Program-made: the position numbers and the translations under genes
Notes under the pieces: model-generated
Database searches by the model: none
What the model saw: only the letters and a program-made list of their open reading frames with translations
Told to the model about the DNA's origin: nothing
Shown: one piece after another, positions 9,807 through 27,884 of the stretch
Numbering within the stretch: position 1 is the first letter of the stretch
How the letters are laid out: each line of letters opens with the position of its first letter
NCBI GenBank assembly: GCA_900239685.1
Contig: OENT01000722.1
Span: 18,084 to 82,083 of the forward strand
DNA from: Rotaria macrura
Taxonomy: Eukaryota > Rotifera > Eurotatoria > Philodinida > Philodinidae
Length of the DNA: 64,000 bases
Direction of reading: 5' to 3'

Positions 9807-10507
9807 ATGGTGTCATTCATATACTATCTTACAGCTGTAATTACAGTACTCGTGGTGGTCAACAGATCTGAGGGCACTGAAGAGTCACAGAATCAACTAA
9901 TGAATAGATCAAGGCTGGATAAGATATTAATCTCAGCGTTAGAAACACAAGACAGCATAAAAGCAAAAGAAGATCAAAAAATCAAAATAAAAACCAAGGC
10001 CTAATCAACCCGATCGTGAACCACAATAATCAACTAAAACACATTGAAAATAAATTCAATCACATCGTCAATAATTATGCGAACTCAAGCCATATCAAAG
10101 AAGTAATCGAAAAAACAAAACTTATTCAGAAGCTCGTCTCTGGTCCCCCACAGCCGCATAATTCGTGGAGAGAACTATTACTACTCCTCATAAGCGGAGT
10201 TGTCATATTTTCTATAGCGTGTAAATTGTACAAGAAAATAATTATGCCAAAACTTAGAAAATTCATCTGGGAAAGTCAGGCCGGTGACTTTCCTAGCTCG
10301 TTTAAAATCAACTCGATTAGTAAACAAGTGCAAAACAACGAGCAAAAACAAAAACATTCGTACTCCTTAGCTTCTAAGGCTCAGAATGAAGCATTTACGC
10401 TGAGCGAAACTATCAATCAACTTGATAAACTGAATGAGACATGTCGAATATTAAATGAGACGGCACAAAACATCAACGTTCCAAGACGTGCAGACAATCA
10501 GCAGTAA
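9807..10507 (+). pseudogene. LINE ORF3: small single-span membrane protein with signal peptide, frameshifted
   Basis: Two overlapping frames look like one original ORF. The first (9807-10004, 65 codons) starts with a hydrophobic signal-like segment (FIYYLTAVITVLVVV) and continues as charged helix. The second is open from 9923, two frames over, to 10507. It carries a helical, probably coiled-coil region, a membrane span (LLLLLISGVVIFSIA, about 10171-10215) and a polar tail of about 90 residues. Reading them as one protein needs a -1 shift inside the A-rich overlap (9923-10004), either an indel or programmed slippage. The layout (signal, coiled-coil ectodomain, span, tail) resembles small type I membrane or envelope-like proteins, but no family is recognised. 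It could also be a host gene captured by, or simply next to, the element. Confidence 0.5.
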
Positions 10508-11765
10508 AATCGTAACAATACAAAATGCTTCATTTCGCTGGCTAATACTGTAAAAGTCCCTAATATCTCCATCAGTATGATTATTGTCCGTTTGGTTCCA
10601 TCGCTTTTCTTCGTTTTTTTTTCCACCAACCTCCTTCTGATTTTTTCTTTTCCTCTCCTTCTTGGTTTATCGTTCTTCCTTCTCTCTCTTTCTTTTTCTT
10701 TCTTTTTTTTTAATCATATAAGTGCCTCTTCCTTTTTTTGTTTTCTTTTTTCGCTTCTGTCCCTATTCTGTTTACACATCGATATGTTTTAGCTCATCTG
10801 TCCCTTTAGGACCGTCATGGTCACAGGGAATATTATGGCAAAATAATAATAGAAACTAAAAAATGTAAACATACTCTTAACTTTAATTGCTCATATTGTA
10901 ACCATTAAGTTTTTGTATTATGTATCATCGAGCGTTTACTTATAGCAAACTCATACATCTATCAGATGTAAAAGGTATGTTTCAATTTTTAAATCCTTCT
11001 ATTGTGCGACTATCTGACGTTTTTATCGTATCAAGATCTTCTTTTTATAATAATGTTCGAATGGCAACATGATTTGAGACAAAAAATTGTTATTTACTTG
11101 AATTTTCTCCATGTACTCGAACGAATCATTGAGCTGACACTAACTTTAATCTAATATTTGCGTACTTCATGCCTATGTATATATATATGTATGTATACAC
11201 TGATTAATTAATGCCACAGATACGTTCCAATAAAAAAACCACTTAACTGATTGTCTTCGTAATGGCATAGCCTTTGACTTTGACTGCACCGTGTATAGTA
11301 TTTACGTGCAGAAATCAAAATCTGATATAGGTGAAATATAGTTAAATTTGAAATGATGTATTTAATCGATGTACTAAGTTAAACTACGAACCCGTTTTGA
11401 TAATTGGCGATCAATACGAATTATCAGGCCACGTGTTAACTAAATTTATTGCACTAATAACTGATTTGAGTAGGATTTGACTCGACCAGATCTATAGTTT
11501 CAAAATTATTATTGCACAATGCTTTGAGAGGTCTGATGCAACGTTCCTCTTTTTCTTTAAGCCTGTAAGTATGGTAGATTAGAGACGACGCCCACGAAAA
11601 AACGTATGTATGTATATTGCTGATTTATCCTTCTCATTTTTCAATCTTCAAAATTATCATGTATTGGTCCCTTACGACTAAACGAACAGCAAAATACGCA
11701 CGTTCTGCATAGATAAAGAGTGTAAAACAGGAATCAACTACGCAGAAGTTATAACCTTGGTATAG
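10508..11765. other. LINE 3' region and upstream flank of the ABC transporter gene
   Basis: A strongly strand-asymmetric pyrimidine tract (C/T, mostly T) occupies about 10600-10775 and gives a spurious hydrophobic frame (10577-10792). It is followed by AT-rich DNA. The 3' end of the LINE should be in the first few hundred bases; no poly(A) tail or terminal repeat is clear. The promoter of the ABC transporter should lie in the last few hundred bases, but no defined element is visible. Confidence 0.4.
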
Positions 11766-19595
<7,830 letters not shown>

Positions 19596-20420
19596 TTTGT
19601 TTGTTATGCTTGAACGATAGAATATGAAAGAGAAAAATTTAACACTGGTTTTCTTCTAAATCAATTGTTGACTATTATCATTATAGAAAATATGAACTTA
19701 AAACTTGATTGAATAAACATATCTGCAGAGAAGATAAGAACTCAACTTTTTATTCAAACTTTGCGGTTGTAGGAAACATTCATAAGTGCGTTTCTTATTG
19801 AAATAAACTCAAATATAAGCATCCTATGTTTGATTCAAAAACTTTGTAAACGAAACCGTTTATCCAATGTTAAAAATCAATCAACTACGTACAGTATCGT
19901 AGTTCTCTGAAATTTCGATGTCTTTTTCCAAAATTTTTCTTGCAAATTTTTATAGCTTAAAAGAAAGCAATTTCATCTAAATATGCACTATGTAAACTGG
20001 ACCCTGAAATAAATCGATATAACCCTTCTTTTGTCTTCCTTTTCATCATCATGACAAGAACAAATAACATCTTCAGTAGCCTTGAGGATGTGTTTTTTCC
20101 GGGGACATTTCCTTCGAACATATCCTGAAGATATGTCATATATAATTATAGAAGTTTGGTGGAAAAGATTCTACTGCCGTTCATTTGGCTTGCTGTCATA
20201 GTTTTGATATGCACTCGGTTGATCCCTATCTTCATTTGAATTGAATTAGCAGTATTGGATAACTCTTATTCACGGTAGTTGGTCTCTTTCTTTAGTTCAT
20301 TGGGTCTCACAATGTTCGGATAATTCTAATAAGGTGAAACTAATTGAATCTATCACATATTTGCCACTGACTAGCAGCGCCACTGTCGAAACGTATCCCA
20401 ACCTTCGTCTCTTTTAAATA
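19596..20420. other. Intergenic sequence downstream of the ABC transporter
   Basis: AT-rich. An AATAAA-like signal follows the stop (ttgaataaacat near 19710), a possible polyadenylation site. No other structure is seen. Confidence 0.4.
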
Positions 20421-21305
20421 TTGAACGAGAAAGAAAGACATTCCTTGTATGGCCCACAGTTCGAAATCCTGACCATTGAACATCTGCAGCTTGGAAGATC
20501 GACAAAATACAAAAGCTCATGTTTGACTGATGAGACACTGAATTTTCTTCACAAAGATCGACAACAAACCGATTACCTTGAAAACCATCAGCTTTGGAAA
20601 TAAAGCATCGTTTAGATCTTTTCGTACGAAAGAGATTGAATCTACCTTTGAATTATTAATCCTTTGGTTATTTTTGCACGTTTCCAATTGGATCGACATT
20701 TCCAAAAAATGTCACCGGAGTTCTTGACAATCTAAACTCAGCTGATCATACAAGTCTCGAACGAAAAATTCTGGAACGGAGTCTATGGTCAATTATAACA
20801 AACGGTCTTCAACGAAGGAAACATCATGATTCTTTCATTGAGCGCTACGTTTTTGAATGCATTTGTGGCAAAGAAGTTGCTGAAACATAAGAATATTTTC
20901 CTGAGATTTGAAATGAACTGGGTCACTACTCACAAGTCAAGCCTGAGAGATGAAAGATATAGTCATTGATACTGATTTCATTTGACATAAATTTTTCCGT
21001 AATACTGCATCTTTTGTTTGATTTGTTGTGTCAAACCTTCAACATACATATGGCAAAACACACTTGAATTTTGTAACATATACTTGTCTTCGAAATGATA
21101 TCGGTCTTTATTTCATGAAAAATTTCAGGAATCACTTCTGGTGACTGCTAAAGATTCGTTAGAATATGCACATCTTATTACAATCTTTTTCTTTATACTT
21201 GTTGATCATTTTTATTTTCCTATGATTGCATGGGGAGCTGTTAGTCTTTATTTACACAATCTAACTTTTAATGATAATTCAAAACTGGAATCGATTGACT
21301 TTTAA
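20421..21305 (+). pseudogene. Decayed protein-coding sequence, family not recognised
   Basis: Three stretches read like real protein but in shifting frames: 20421-20603 (60 codons, ending LENHQLWK), about 20660-20888 (through FPIGSTFPKN, TGVLDNLNSADHTSLERK and FIERYVFECICG, ending in TAA), and about 21130-21305. The last follows a good acceptor (AAATTTCAG) and encodes VTAKDSLEYAHL, then a hydrophobic segment with DHFYFPMIAWG, ending in TAA at 21303-21305. The frame changes and stops suggest a dead gene or a gene with exons I cannot place. No family is recognised. Confidence 0.35.
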
Positions 21306-22336
21306 CTAAGTATCAAAAAAAGCTAAGCGTGATTGTCAATTTTATGCGAACTAAATCAGCGTAGGAAAAAGTCAGTACTTTCTGAAGTCACAAACCATTT
21401 CAAGCTAATGACATACTTTCTTGATTAATCAAATTCAGCGAGAGGCTGTCACAGATTGAAACGTTTGATGGGCACTTGTTGTATGCCCATCATGTTCATC
21501 TTAGATTACATTGTCTCAACTGTCCAACATATGTTCCTAGTATGGCAAAAGTTCTGAAATATCATTCTGTCTTCGCACGAGTATCTATCGCTTCTCTCCT
21601 GCAGTTTTGAAAGTCAGACGAGACCAGTTACGCAAAATAAACGTACGGAAATGTTCCACAACGGCTGAAATCCCGTAACCTTTCAGTGCAAAGCATACGC
21701 TCATAATAACTATATATATATTGATGCAAAATCAGTGTATGTGTCTTCGGTAAGAAAGCAGTATGGTTTTTTTCGGCATGCTGTACAACAGTTACTGTTG
21801 CCTGACTATTTCTAAAATGTAATGTGAACGCTTTTTGATATTTAGCATCTGAATTTATCGATTGCTGAAATCTTTTAGTCACGAGCATTAAAATTGCTCA
21901 ATGGAAAACATTGATTTATTCATTATTCATCAGCGCATTGTGTTGACCCTACTGTCAAATGGCTTATATTTGAGGTTTCATAGAAATTTTCTATCCAATA
22001 TGACAAATTAGTTAAGTGGTTACTCAGGCTTTGAAAATCACCAAGCCAGAATTTGACTATTTTTGTATTTGAATAGCGGAGATCGTGTCGCCTGCAGATG
22101 TTATCTTCAAAACAGTAAAAGAATACCCTTAAGAAAAACTTTGAAATTCCCTTCGACAAAAATGTGATTCAATTATAAGCGAGCTCTAATTTAGTCTCAA
22201 AACTCAGCTGTTGAAGAAGGATTTCGTATTGAGCACCTGTCAAAACATATACTAGTGACCCCCCCCCCCTCCCCACACACCCCCACATTGATGATAGTAC
22301 ACATATAGAGCAATTTAGATGATAATTATTTATTTA
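21306..22336. other. Intergenic sequence with a poly-C tract
   Basis: No supported coding sequence. A C-rich run (ccccccccccctccccacacacccccac, about 22260-22287) is the only distinctive feature. It lies just beyond the 3' end of the protease pseudogene. Confidence 0.4.
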
Positions 22337-23447
22337 TTATAATGGGAAGAAAGCAATGACACTGAAGAAAAAGAGCATAAATTTTGGTGTCGTACTTGTG
22401 CTTGGACGGCCTGTGCTGTGTCTTGTTGAAGTACTTCTGGTAGCTGGTGGAACAGTACCAAAGGTTGAAATGGGGTCATTGTTCATTTTTTGCACTATCC
22501 ATTGTAAATAAAATCCAACTCGTGTGTAAACACCTGGTCTTAATGGGCGCGCAAAGCCAAACCCACAGCTAACAACGCCTTGCACTTGCCAGAGATTACA
22601 ACCATTGAATAGCAACAATGGACCGCCTGAATCGCTTTAGCATGTATCTATGGAAGAAATATCCAAAAGAAATCTAAGATAATGGCTTATCCGAACCTCG
22701 TATCTATATTAAATTACGTCTTTAACCGTTTGTACTACTGGAATGTGAATAAAAAAATGTACTGTGAGCTGTGATACTCCTCTTTTCCTCCACCAGGCTT
22801 TATTCCAACACAGAATTGAACTGTTGAATTGTGTGTAACACGTCTACACCAAATGGTATTGAAGTCAGCATATTTCACAGTCACCTGCTGCAGTGTGTCG
22901 GATGGGTATTTACTCGTTTCAAATGTTGTTCCCCAACCAATCGCAATTAGCTTCGTATTATTAGCAGGAACACAGTCATCTTGTGGTAGACAAACTTAAG
23001 CCAAACTCGGATCATTCATGTTGAGCCGTTTCTGCAATTTTAACAGCGCAATATCGTGTAAGACATACTGGCGTTGTGGATCTTCGTAGAATTCAGGATG
23101 CAGCCAGATGCGTGACACGGAGAAAACTTGCCCACTCATCAGTTTGGTGGAACCAGCATCGACGGTGATCACATCCGGATGCTTACCTGTTACACAATGA
23201 CCTGCTGTTAATNTATATAGGAATCTGATATGATACTTCCACCGCAAAGGTTGTTGCCTAACTTTAGAAGCACAGCCCAGGAACAGGTATCACTGGCTGC
23301 AGTTTCTCCATCGACCATTCGAGTGTTGACAGTAGCACAATCAGCAGAACAATCACATGATGCTCTTGCATTGCATGGGTAGGATTCCCCGTGGGTGGTT
23401 GTAATACAAATAAGAAGCAGTAACAGAGCAACTACTGGATTATTCAT
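22337..23447 (-). pseudogene. Trypsin/chymotrypsin-like serine protease (S1) pseudogene
   Basis: On the minus strand the pieces follow S1 order: a signal peptide (NNPVVALLLLLICI, start 23447 or 23462), a cysteine-rich pro-segment, an RMVDGE activation site, LCGGSIIS, LTAGHC with the catalytic His (near 23200), DIALLKL with the catalytic Asp, GWGT, an intron (about 22790-22662, acceptor TTCCATAG), and DSGGPLL with the catalytic Ser, ending in [13 protein letters not shown]. It is broken in at least three places: a frameshift at the ambiguous base N at 23213, a TAA at 22996-22998 before the VCLPQ block, and a TAA at 22637-22639 where the family normally has Gln (CQGDSGGP), five codons before the catalytic Ser. 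The N leaves open an assembly error at the first break, but not at the two stops. Confidence 0.85.
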
Positions 23448-23462
23448 GGTGTTTGTTTGCAT

Positions 23463-24897
23463 ATATATTTCGCATTCGAAACGAAACTATTTATATTATG
23501 ACTTTTATCTTCTTCCGAGTTGAAATAGTTAAAATTCTTGATGAAGCTACAAACACCAATGTTTGCTATCTTTTCACAAAGAATCTGATAAACTCAACAT
23601 GGAAAGATGAAACATTAAGGGAGAACCTGATGACTCATAAATTTAAACCCAAGCCTCTCCTATTTTCTGAGATGTATCTACGAACATCCAAGTTCTGACC
23701 ATCATTCGCAGAAGTTTGATGACAAGATATGATTCGAACTGTCTCGAAAAACTGCACGCTTTATTCAAAATATGTTCACTCTCAAATCGATACACTGCCA
23801 CTAACTAGATATCAAAGTAATATAACGGTAATGGAGGACATCTTCTTTATTAAAACTTAATAAAATGTCATAGAAATACCTACAAATGATTCACGTGAAT
23901 CAAAAGGAACGGTAAACATCAAAACACAACTGTTACAACACGGATAAACAAGCAATTCGCTGCTAAGAATAGACCTACTAGCAAATCTAGTAACATCCAA
24001 CCATCCGGATCCCTATCCACTCACCAAACCTTACAGTAAAGACTAACACCCACACTGATCTCCCTCTTCACGTAAACTCACGCTTACATTCGTCTCCGTT
24101 ATCTCGTAGCATGGCACCGACCAACACCCTCTCCTTACCACACAAGCAGCCATCCATCTGCACCATACCAGCGACGCAGACTGAAACTAGCGGCGCAGCC
24201 AGAAATATAAAGGTGGTAGGACTCAAACCTTATACTGAAAATGGCGAAAAGAGAGATAAAATTATGTTTATTTTTAAAGAGTTACGTTTGATAGATGATA
24301 CGACAGTTTAGCACCCGACAGGTGAGCCCCATTTGATCCAGGCGGCAAGATACCTAATTAACATCTGCTTATGTACGAAGATGGAGTTTGAGAATGCATT
24401 TTAGCCTGTGACATGTCATAATTTGAATGATTTCTTATAATACGTGCATGAACAAAGCGACTGTCTTTATACAGAAACGAAGAAGTTTGTGAAATGCCTT
24501 CATTTTTAATTCAGTACACACTCACTGAGTGCGTGTTAAATTGACATAAGGTTAATGCAAGGAAACTCGTTTATCGAAGCTAAATATAATTTCAAATAAC
24601 TAGTGACAAACGATTCACGTGAATCGGAAATAACAGATGTCTGCATGAATCAGTACCTCCCAGCACCTTTAATGAATCCCCAGTCTTCCCTACTTCTACT
24701 AAATACTCCATATCTAGTTCGAGATCAATGAAAACCTGCCGAACGTCAAAACTAAAACGCGAACTCACATAAAGATTCACTGTTAAGAATATATCTATAC
24801 GGAAAATCCAGCCATATCCAATCACCCTTATTCCCACTCACTCCATCATGCTTACGACCCATACTGACACGTCCACGCTGTCACATGTGAAATGTTT
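23463..24897. other. Intergenic DNA with two diverged copies of a ~250 bp unit
   Basis: No gene is supported. The palindrome GATTCACGTGAATC occurs at 23888-23901 and 24612-24625. About 100-200 bases after each copy there are related words (tgctaagaatagacctac versus tgttaagaatatatctat; atccaaccatccggatcc; cctatccactcacc versus cttattcccactcac). This suggests an old duplication or two members of a dispersed repeat. A 66-codon frame at 24111-24311 starts inside the first unit and has no recognisable motif. Confidence 0.4.
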
Positions 24898-25150
24898 TTA
24901 CAGATAAACGTGCCGGCAAACACGTTTGAGCTACGCGCGAAACTTAATTACAACGATGCGTTTGGATGTGGCTAAATGAAACATTTGTCACGTCTAAACA
25001 TCCTTCCCCGACGCGTCTGAATGCGTCAGGTGTTTTATCATCTCTCTGAATGCGTTTACATGCATCTGAAAACCATATGTATTTCAACGCAACCAAGAGT
25101 GCTGTGAAACATCTAATACGTTCGAACGTAGTTGAAAATCAAACGCTTTT
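24898..25150. repeat. CG-rich degenerate repeat with ATGCGTTT/ACGCGTCT words
   Basis: A block of about 250 bp, much richer in CpG than the surrounding AT-rich DNA, contains several related words: GATGCGTTTGGATGTGG, GACGCGTCTGAATGCG, GAATGCGTTTACATGCATC. The same vocabulary recurs at 27085-27460. It probably represents a decayed MITE family. No clear ends were found. Confidence 0.4.
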
Positions 25151-27080
25151 GGAACTAATTTTAGGAAAAGCTTTGGTCTTTTTCTCGTAGATTTGAACTA
25201 CGTCACCATCAAGGTCACATAATGGTCAGTTTATCTTAGATGTACATTATCTGAACAAGTGTTATTTTCTCTTAACCTATAATATTATGCAGTGGCCGAA
25301 GCTAGAATAGAAGATGTATGATTACAAATCAGCATACCTAAACCAAACGACTAGACTGGCTCGACAGAAGTAGTTCCCGAGGTTTGGTTTAATTAGCCGG
25401 AGTGAAACGATTACTTAAAATCAGAAAAAATAGCATGGAGATTAAAAATATATCTAATTAAAAAGCTAAGAAAAGTAAAGAGAAAGAATGTTGGCAATAA
25501 ATTATAGAAGAGGAAACGACTTAACGTTTTAGTTAGTTACGATTTTAGTTTTTATCCTTTTTGTATAAATCTAAAACAACTAACTCTATGCAACAAAATA
25601 CTGACCTCTGATTGTATAGAGTCCAGAGTGGTCATAAACGACTAATTTACTCACTATATTTCTATGTAAATGAGATTTATTCACGATAAACGATGTTCTC
25701 TTTTATTAGTCTGTGACAACGAAGTCAATGAATTCGTTTTTATGCTGATTTCTCTGTCCTCAGAATATATATAATCGTGTTTTTTTCAGAGACATGATTC
25801 ATTTATTTCTTAACAAGTTATTCAAATTCTGCGGGTATTGTGCTATAATGCTATTCAAGCAATAGTCTAATTGAAAACTAGATTAGTAAATAAGATAATA
25901 CATGTAGCTACTGAGATTCGTTATTCTGAGTCATAACTTCCCCGATAAAACAGGGAAGTTCATCAAAAATGAAGGAAGGTAAATTCTTTTTGTGCAATGC
26001 AAATCAAAAATACGATATGGTTTATTACACGGAGAATTTAGTGAATTAAAGCTTATACATTGTAAAGTAGATGAAGATCGAAATTATATAACCAAGAATC
26101 CAAGTTTAAGTAAGAGAATAAAAGTCATTACTGTTTAGTTTTATTATCAGGAGTTGTATTTTCTAACTTTTTTTACAATCTACTAGACTGATTTAGAAAG
26201 AAAATATCTAACTCGAGCAGACAAATGATGACTGATTCGTTAATTACTTTCAAATATTATTGTACAAGCGTGAGCAAATCCGTATTATGAAAAGACTCAA
26301 AGACATATCATGTGAGTATCTTTATAAAAAGAGTAACAGGTACATTCTCATATTACAAAATGATCATGAAGAATCTTTGTTGCTAACCGACGTGCTCAGG
26401 AAATAATGAATGACAAGAAAGGTTGTAACGAAAATCGAATTATTTGAATTTTAACAAGTAACTAACCAAAATTACCATATCATGGAAAAAATGGAATACA
26501 CTGAATGTTTCCATAAAGTTTTGCATCCATCCACTCGATTTTTTATACGATATCACTCTCCACGTGATAGCACTAACATAAGAGACTGAGTCATTAACGT
26601 ATCCAATCAATACTTTAGGTATTTCTTGATATCTCTACGGTGGAAAAATATCTTTCTTAACCTTTTATTTTATCTTTCTTGTTGAAAATAATCAAACAAT
26701 TTCTCTAATTTATATAAATAAAAAGATCACATTCATCCATATTTGTTGAATAGTAAAGATTCACTTCTCATTATTTATGTAATTGTTTCTAGAAAATAAT
26801 CGTTATTTTTAGAGTATAAATTTACAGTGAACCAACACTAATAACTATCGAACAACAACTTGGGAAGCTTTTATATCTTAAAGCATGAGAAATAGTATAT
26901 TAAATGTAGGTAATATTACGAGTAAATCAGTTAAATCATAAACTATTTAGAATATTTCAAAACGCTGTAAGTGCATCTAAAGATATCCCGTATTCAAAAT
27001 TTTCGCCTATTTCAATATTGTAAGAGTTTTATTAATTTGAATAAACAATATTGAGGTCTCTAGTAGTTTATATTTAAAAG
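25151..27080. other. AT-rich intergenic sequence
   Basis: About 1.9 kb with no supported reading frame, RNA gene or repeat. I see nothing in it beyond low-complexity AT-rich sequence. Confidence 0.4.
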
Positions 27081-27500
27081 CGTCGGAACCCGTCTTCGCA
27101 CTAGTGCATAATTGCGAATGCATTTGGACGCATTTTATCATTCGGATCAGCGAAAACACGTGTTAAACTGGTACTCGAGTGAATGCGTACGTCTATCAAA
27201 ACGAAGTTAAACGCATCGAAAACGATCCAAAATAAAATCATGCTTTATTCGAGCAACGTTTGATTGGCAGTGTTTTGTCAGGCGTAGCTAGATACGTTTT
27301 AAAGGGGACAGTAGCCGAACGCGCTCTTGTCTCGGATGTATCTCAACGCGTTTCTACTTGTAAATGCTTTCAGTTGCTTCCGTGGGACGCGTCTGGATGT
27401 GTACACCCCTGACTTTTTAATAAAAACGCATGTAAACGCATCCTCTGTGCGCTTCGTTTTCACATGGGAGTTTGATTTATTTTGTGCGCTCCAAAGTATC
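27081..27500. repeat. Second CG-rich degenerate repeat, possible hAT-like end
   Basis: It shares words with 24898-25150 (GAATGCATTTGGACGC, GTGAATGCGTACGTC, GACGCGTCTGGATGTG, AAACGCATGTAAACGC). One side contains GTGTACACCCCTG (about 27397-27409), which reads on the other strand as CAGGGGTGTACAC, a typical hAT terminal sequence. No matching opposite end was found. Overlapping open frames on both strands here (27299-27625 and 27327-27509) are by-products of the repeat. Confidence 0.4.
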
Positions 27501-27884
27501 TGTGCTTGATTGAATGGAAAGGATGAAGATGATGATGAGAGTTTATAAAACGTGTGAAGAAAACTTGCTAGTAACAGATTAATAGAGTTAACATTTGAGT
27601 GTCTCGGGGGTAGGCCTTTGATCATGGACGTTGTTGGTGTTTCTTTTTGTAAAACATTTTAAGAACCAAATGTTCAGTAAATATCTACTTTTTAAATCTT
27701 TTCTTTCTCTTTTACCTTGGTGAATTCTTCAAATAAAATTCATACATAATTATATGATTGTGTCTTTCGTTATTCTGATTTAATTTTTTTCTAATCATTG
27801 AACACAAAAAGGCGACAATAATGAAAAAAAAATATTAAAAACACATGGCAAATAAGGACATTGGATCTCATATGTTTATCTCTA

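Larger units (their letters stand above)
4643..10507 (+). mobile_element. LINE (non-LTR retrotransposon, APE type) with three reading frames
   Basis: The element is defined by its coding core: a gag-like ORF1 with zinc knuckles, ORF2 with an apurinic-type endonuclease followed by reverse transcriptase, and a downstream frame for a small membrane protein. The coordinates cover the coding part only; the true 5' and 3' ends and any target-site duplication could not be located. The order ORF1, EN-RT and the three knuckle-like motifs in ORF1 fit the Jockey/I/R1 group of LINEs in general; the exact clade needs a tree. ORF2 is intact over 999 codons, which implies a young insertion, but ORF1 carries one stop codon and ORF3 is out of frame, so this copy is probably not fully functional. 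Confidence 0.85.

Noticed and set aside
10577..10792. Hydrophobic 71-codon frame
   Set aside because: It is a translation of the pyrimidine tract (Phe/Leu/Ser only) and is best explained by base composition.
27299..27625. Minus-strand 108-codon frame
   Set aside because: It lies on a CG-rich degenerate repeat, is mirrored by a frame on the other strand, and has no domain.
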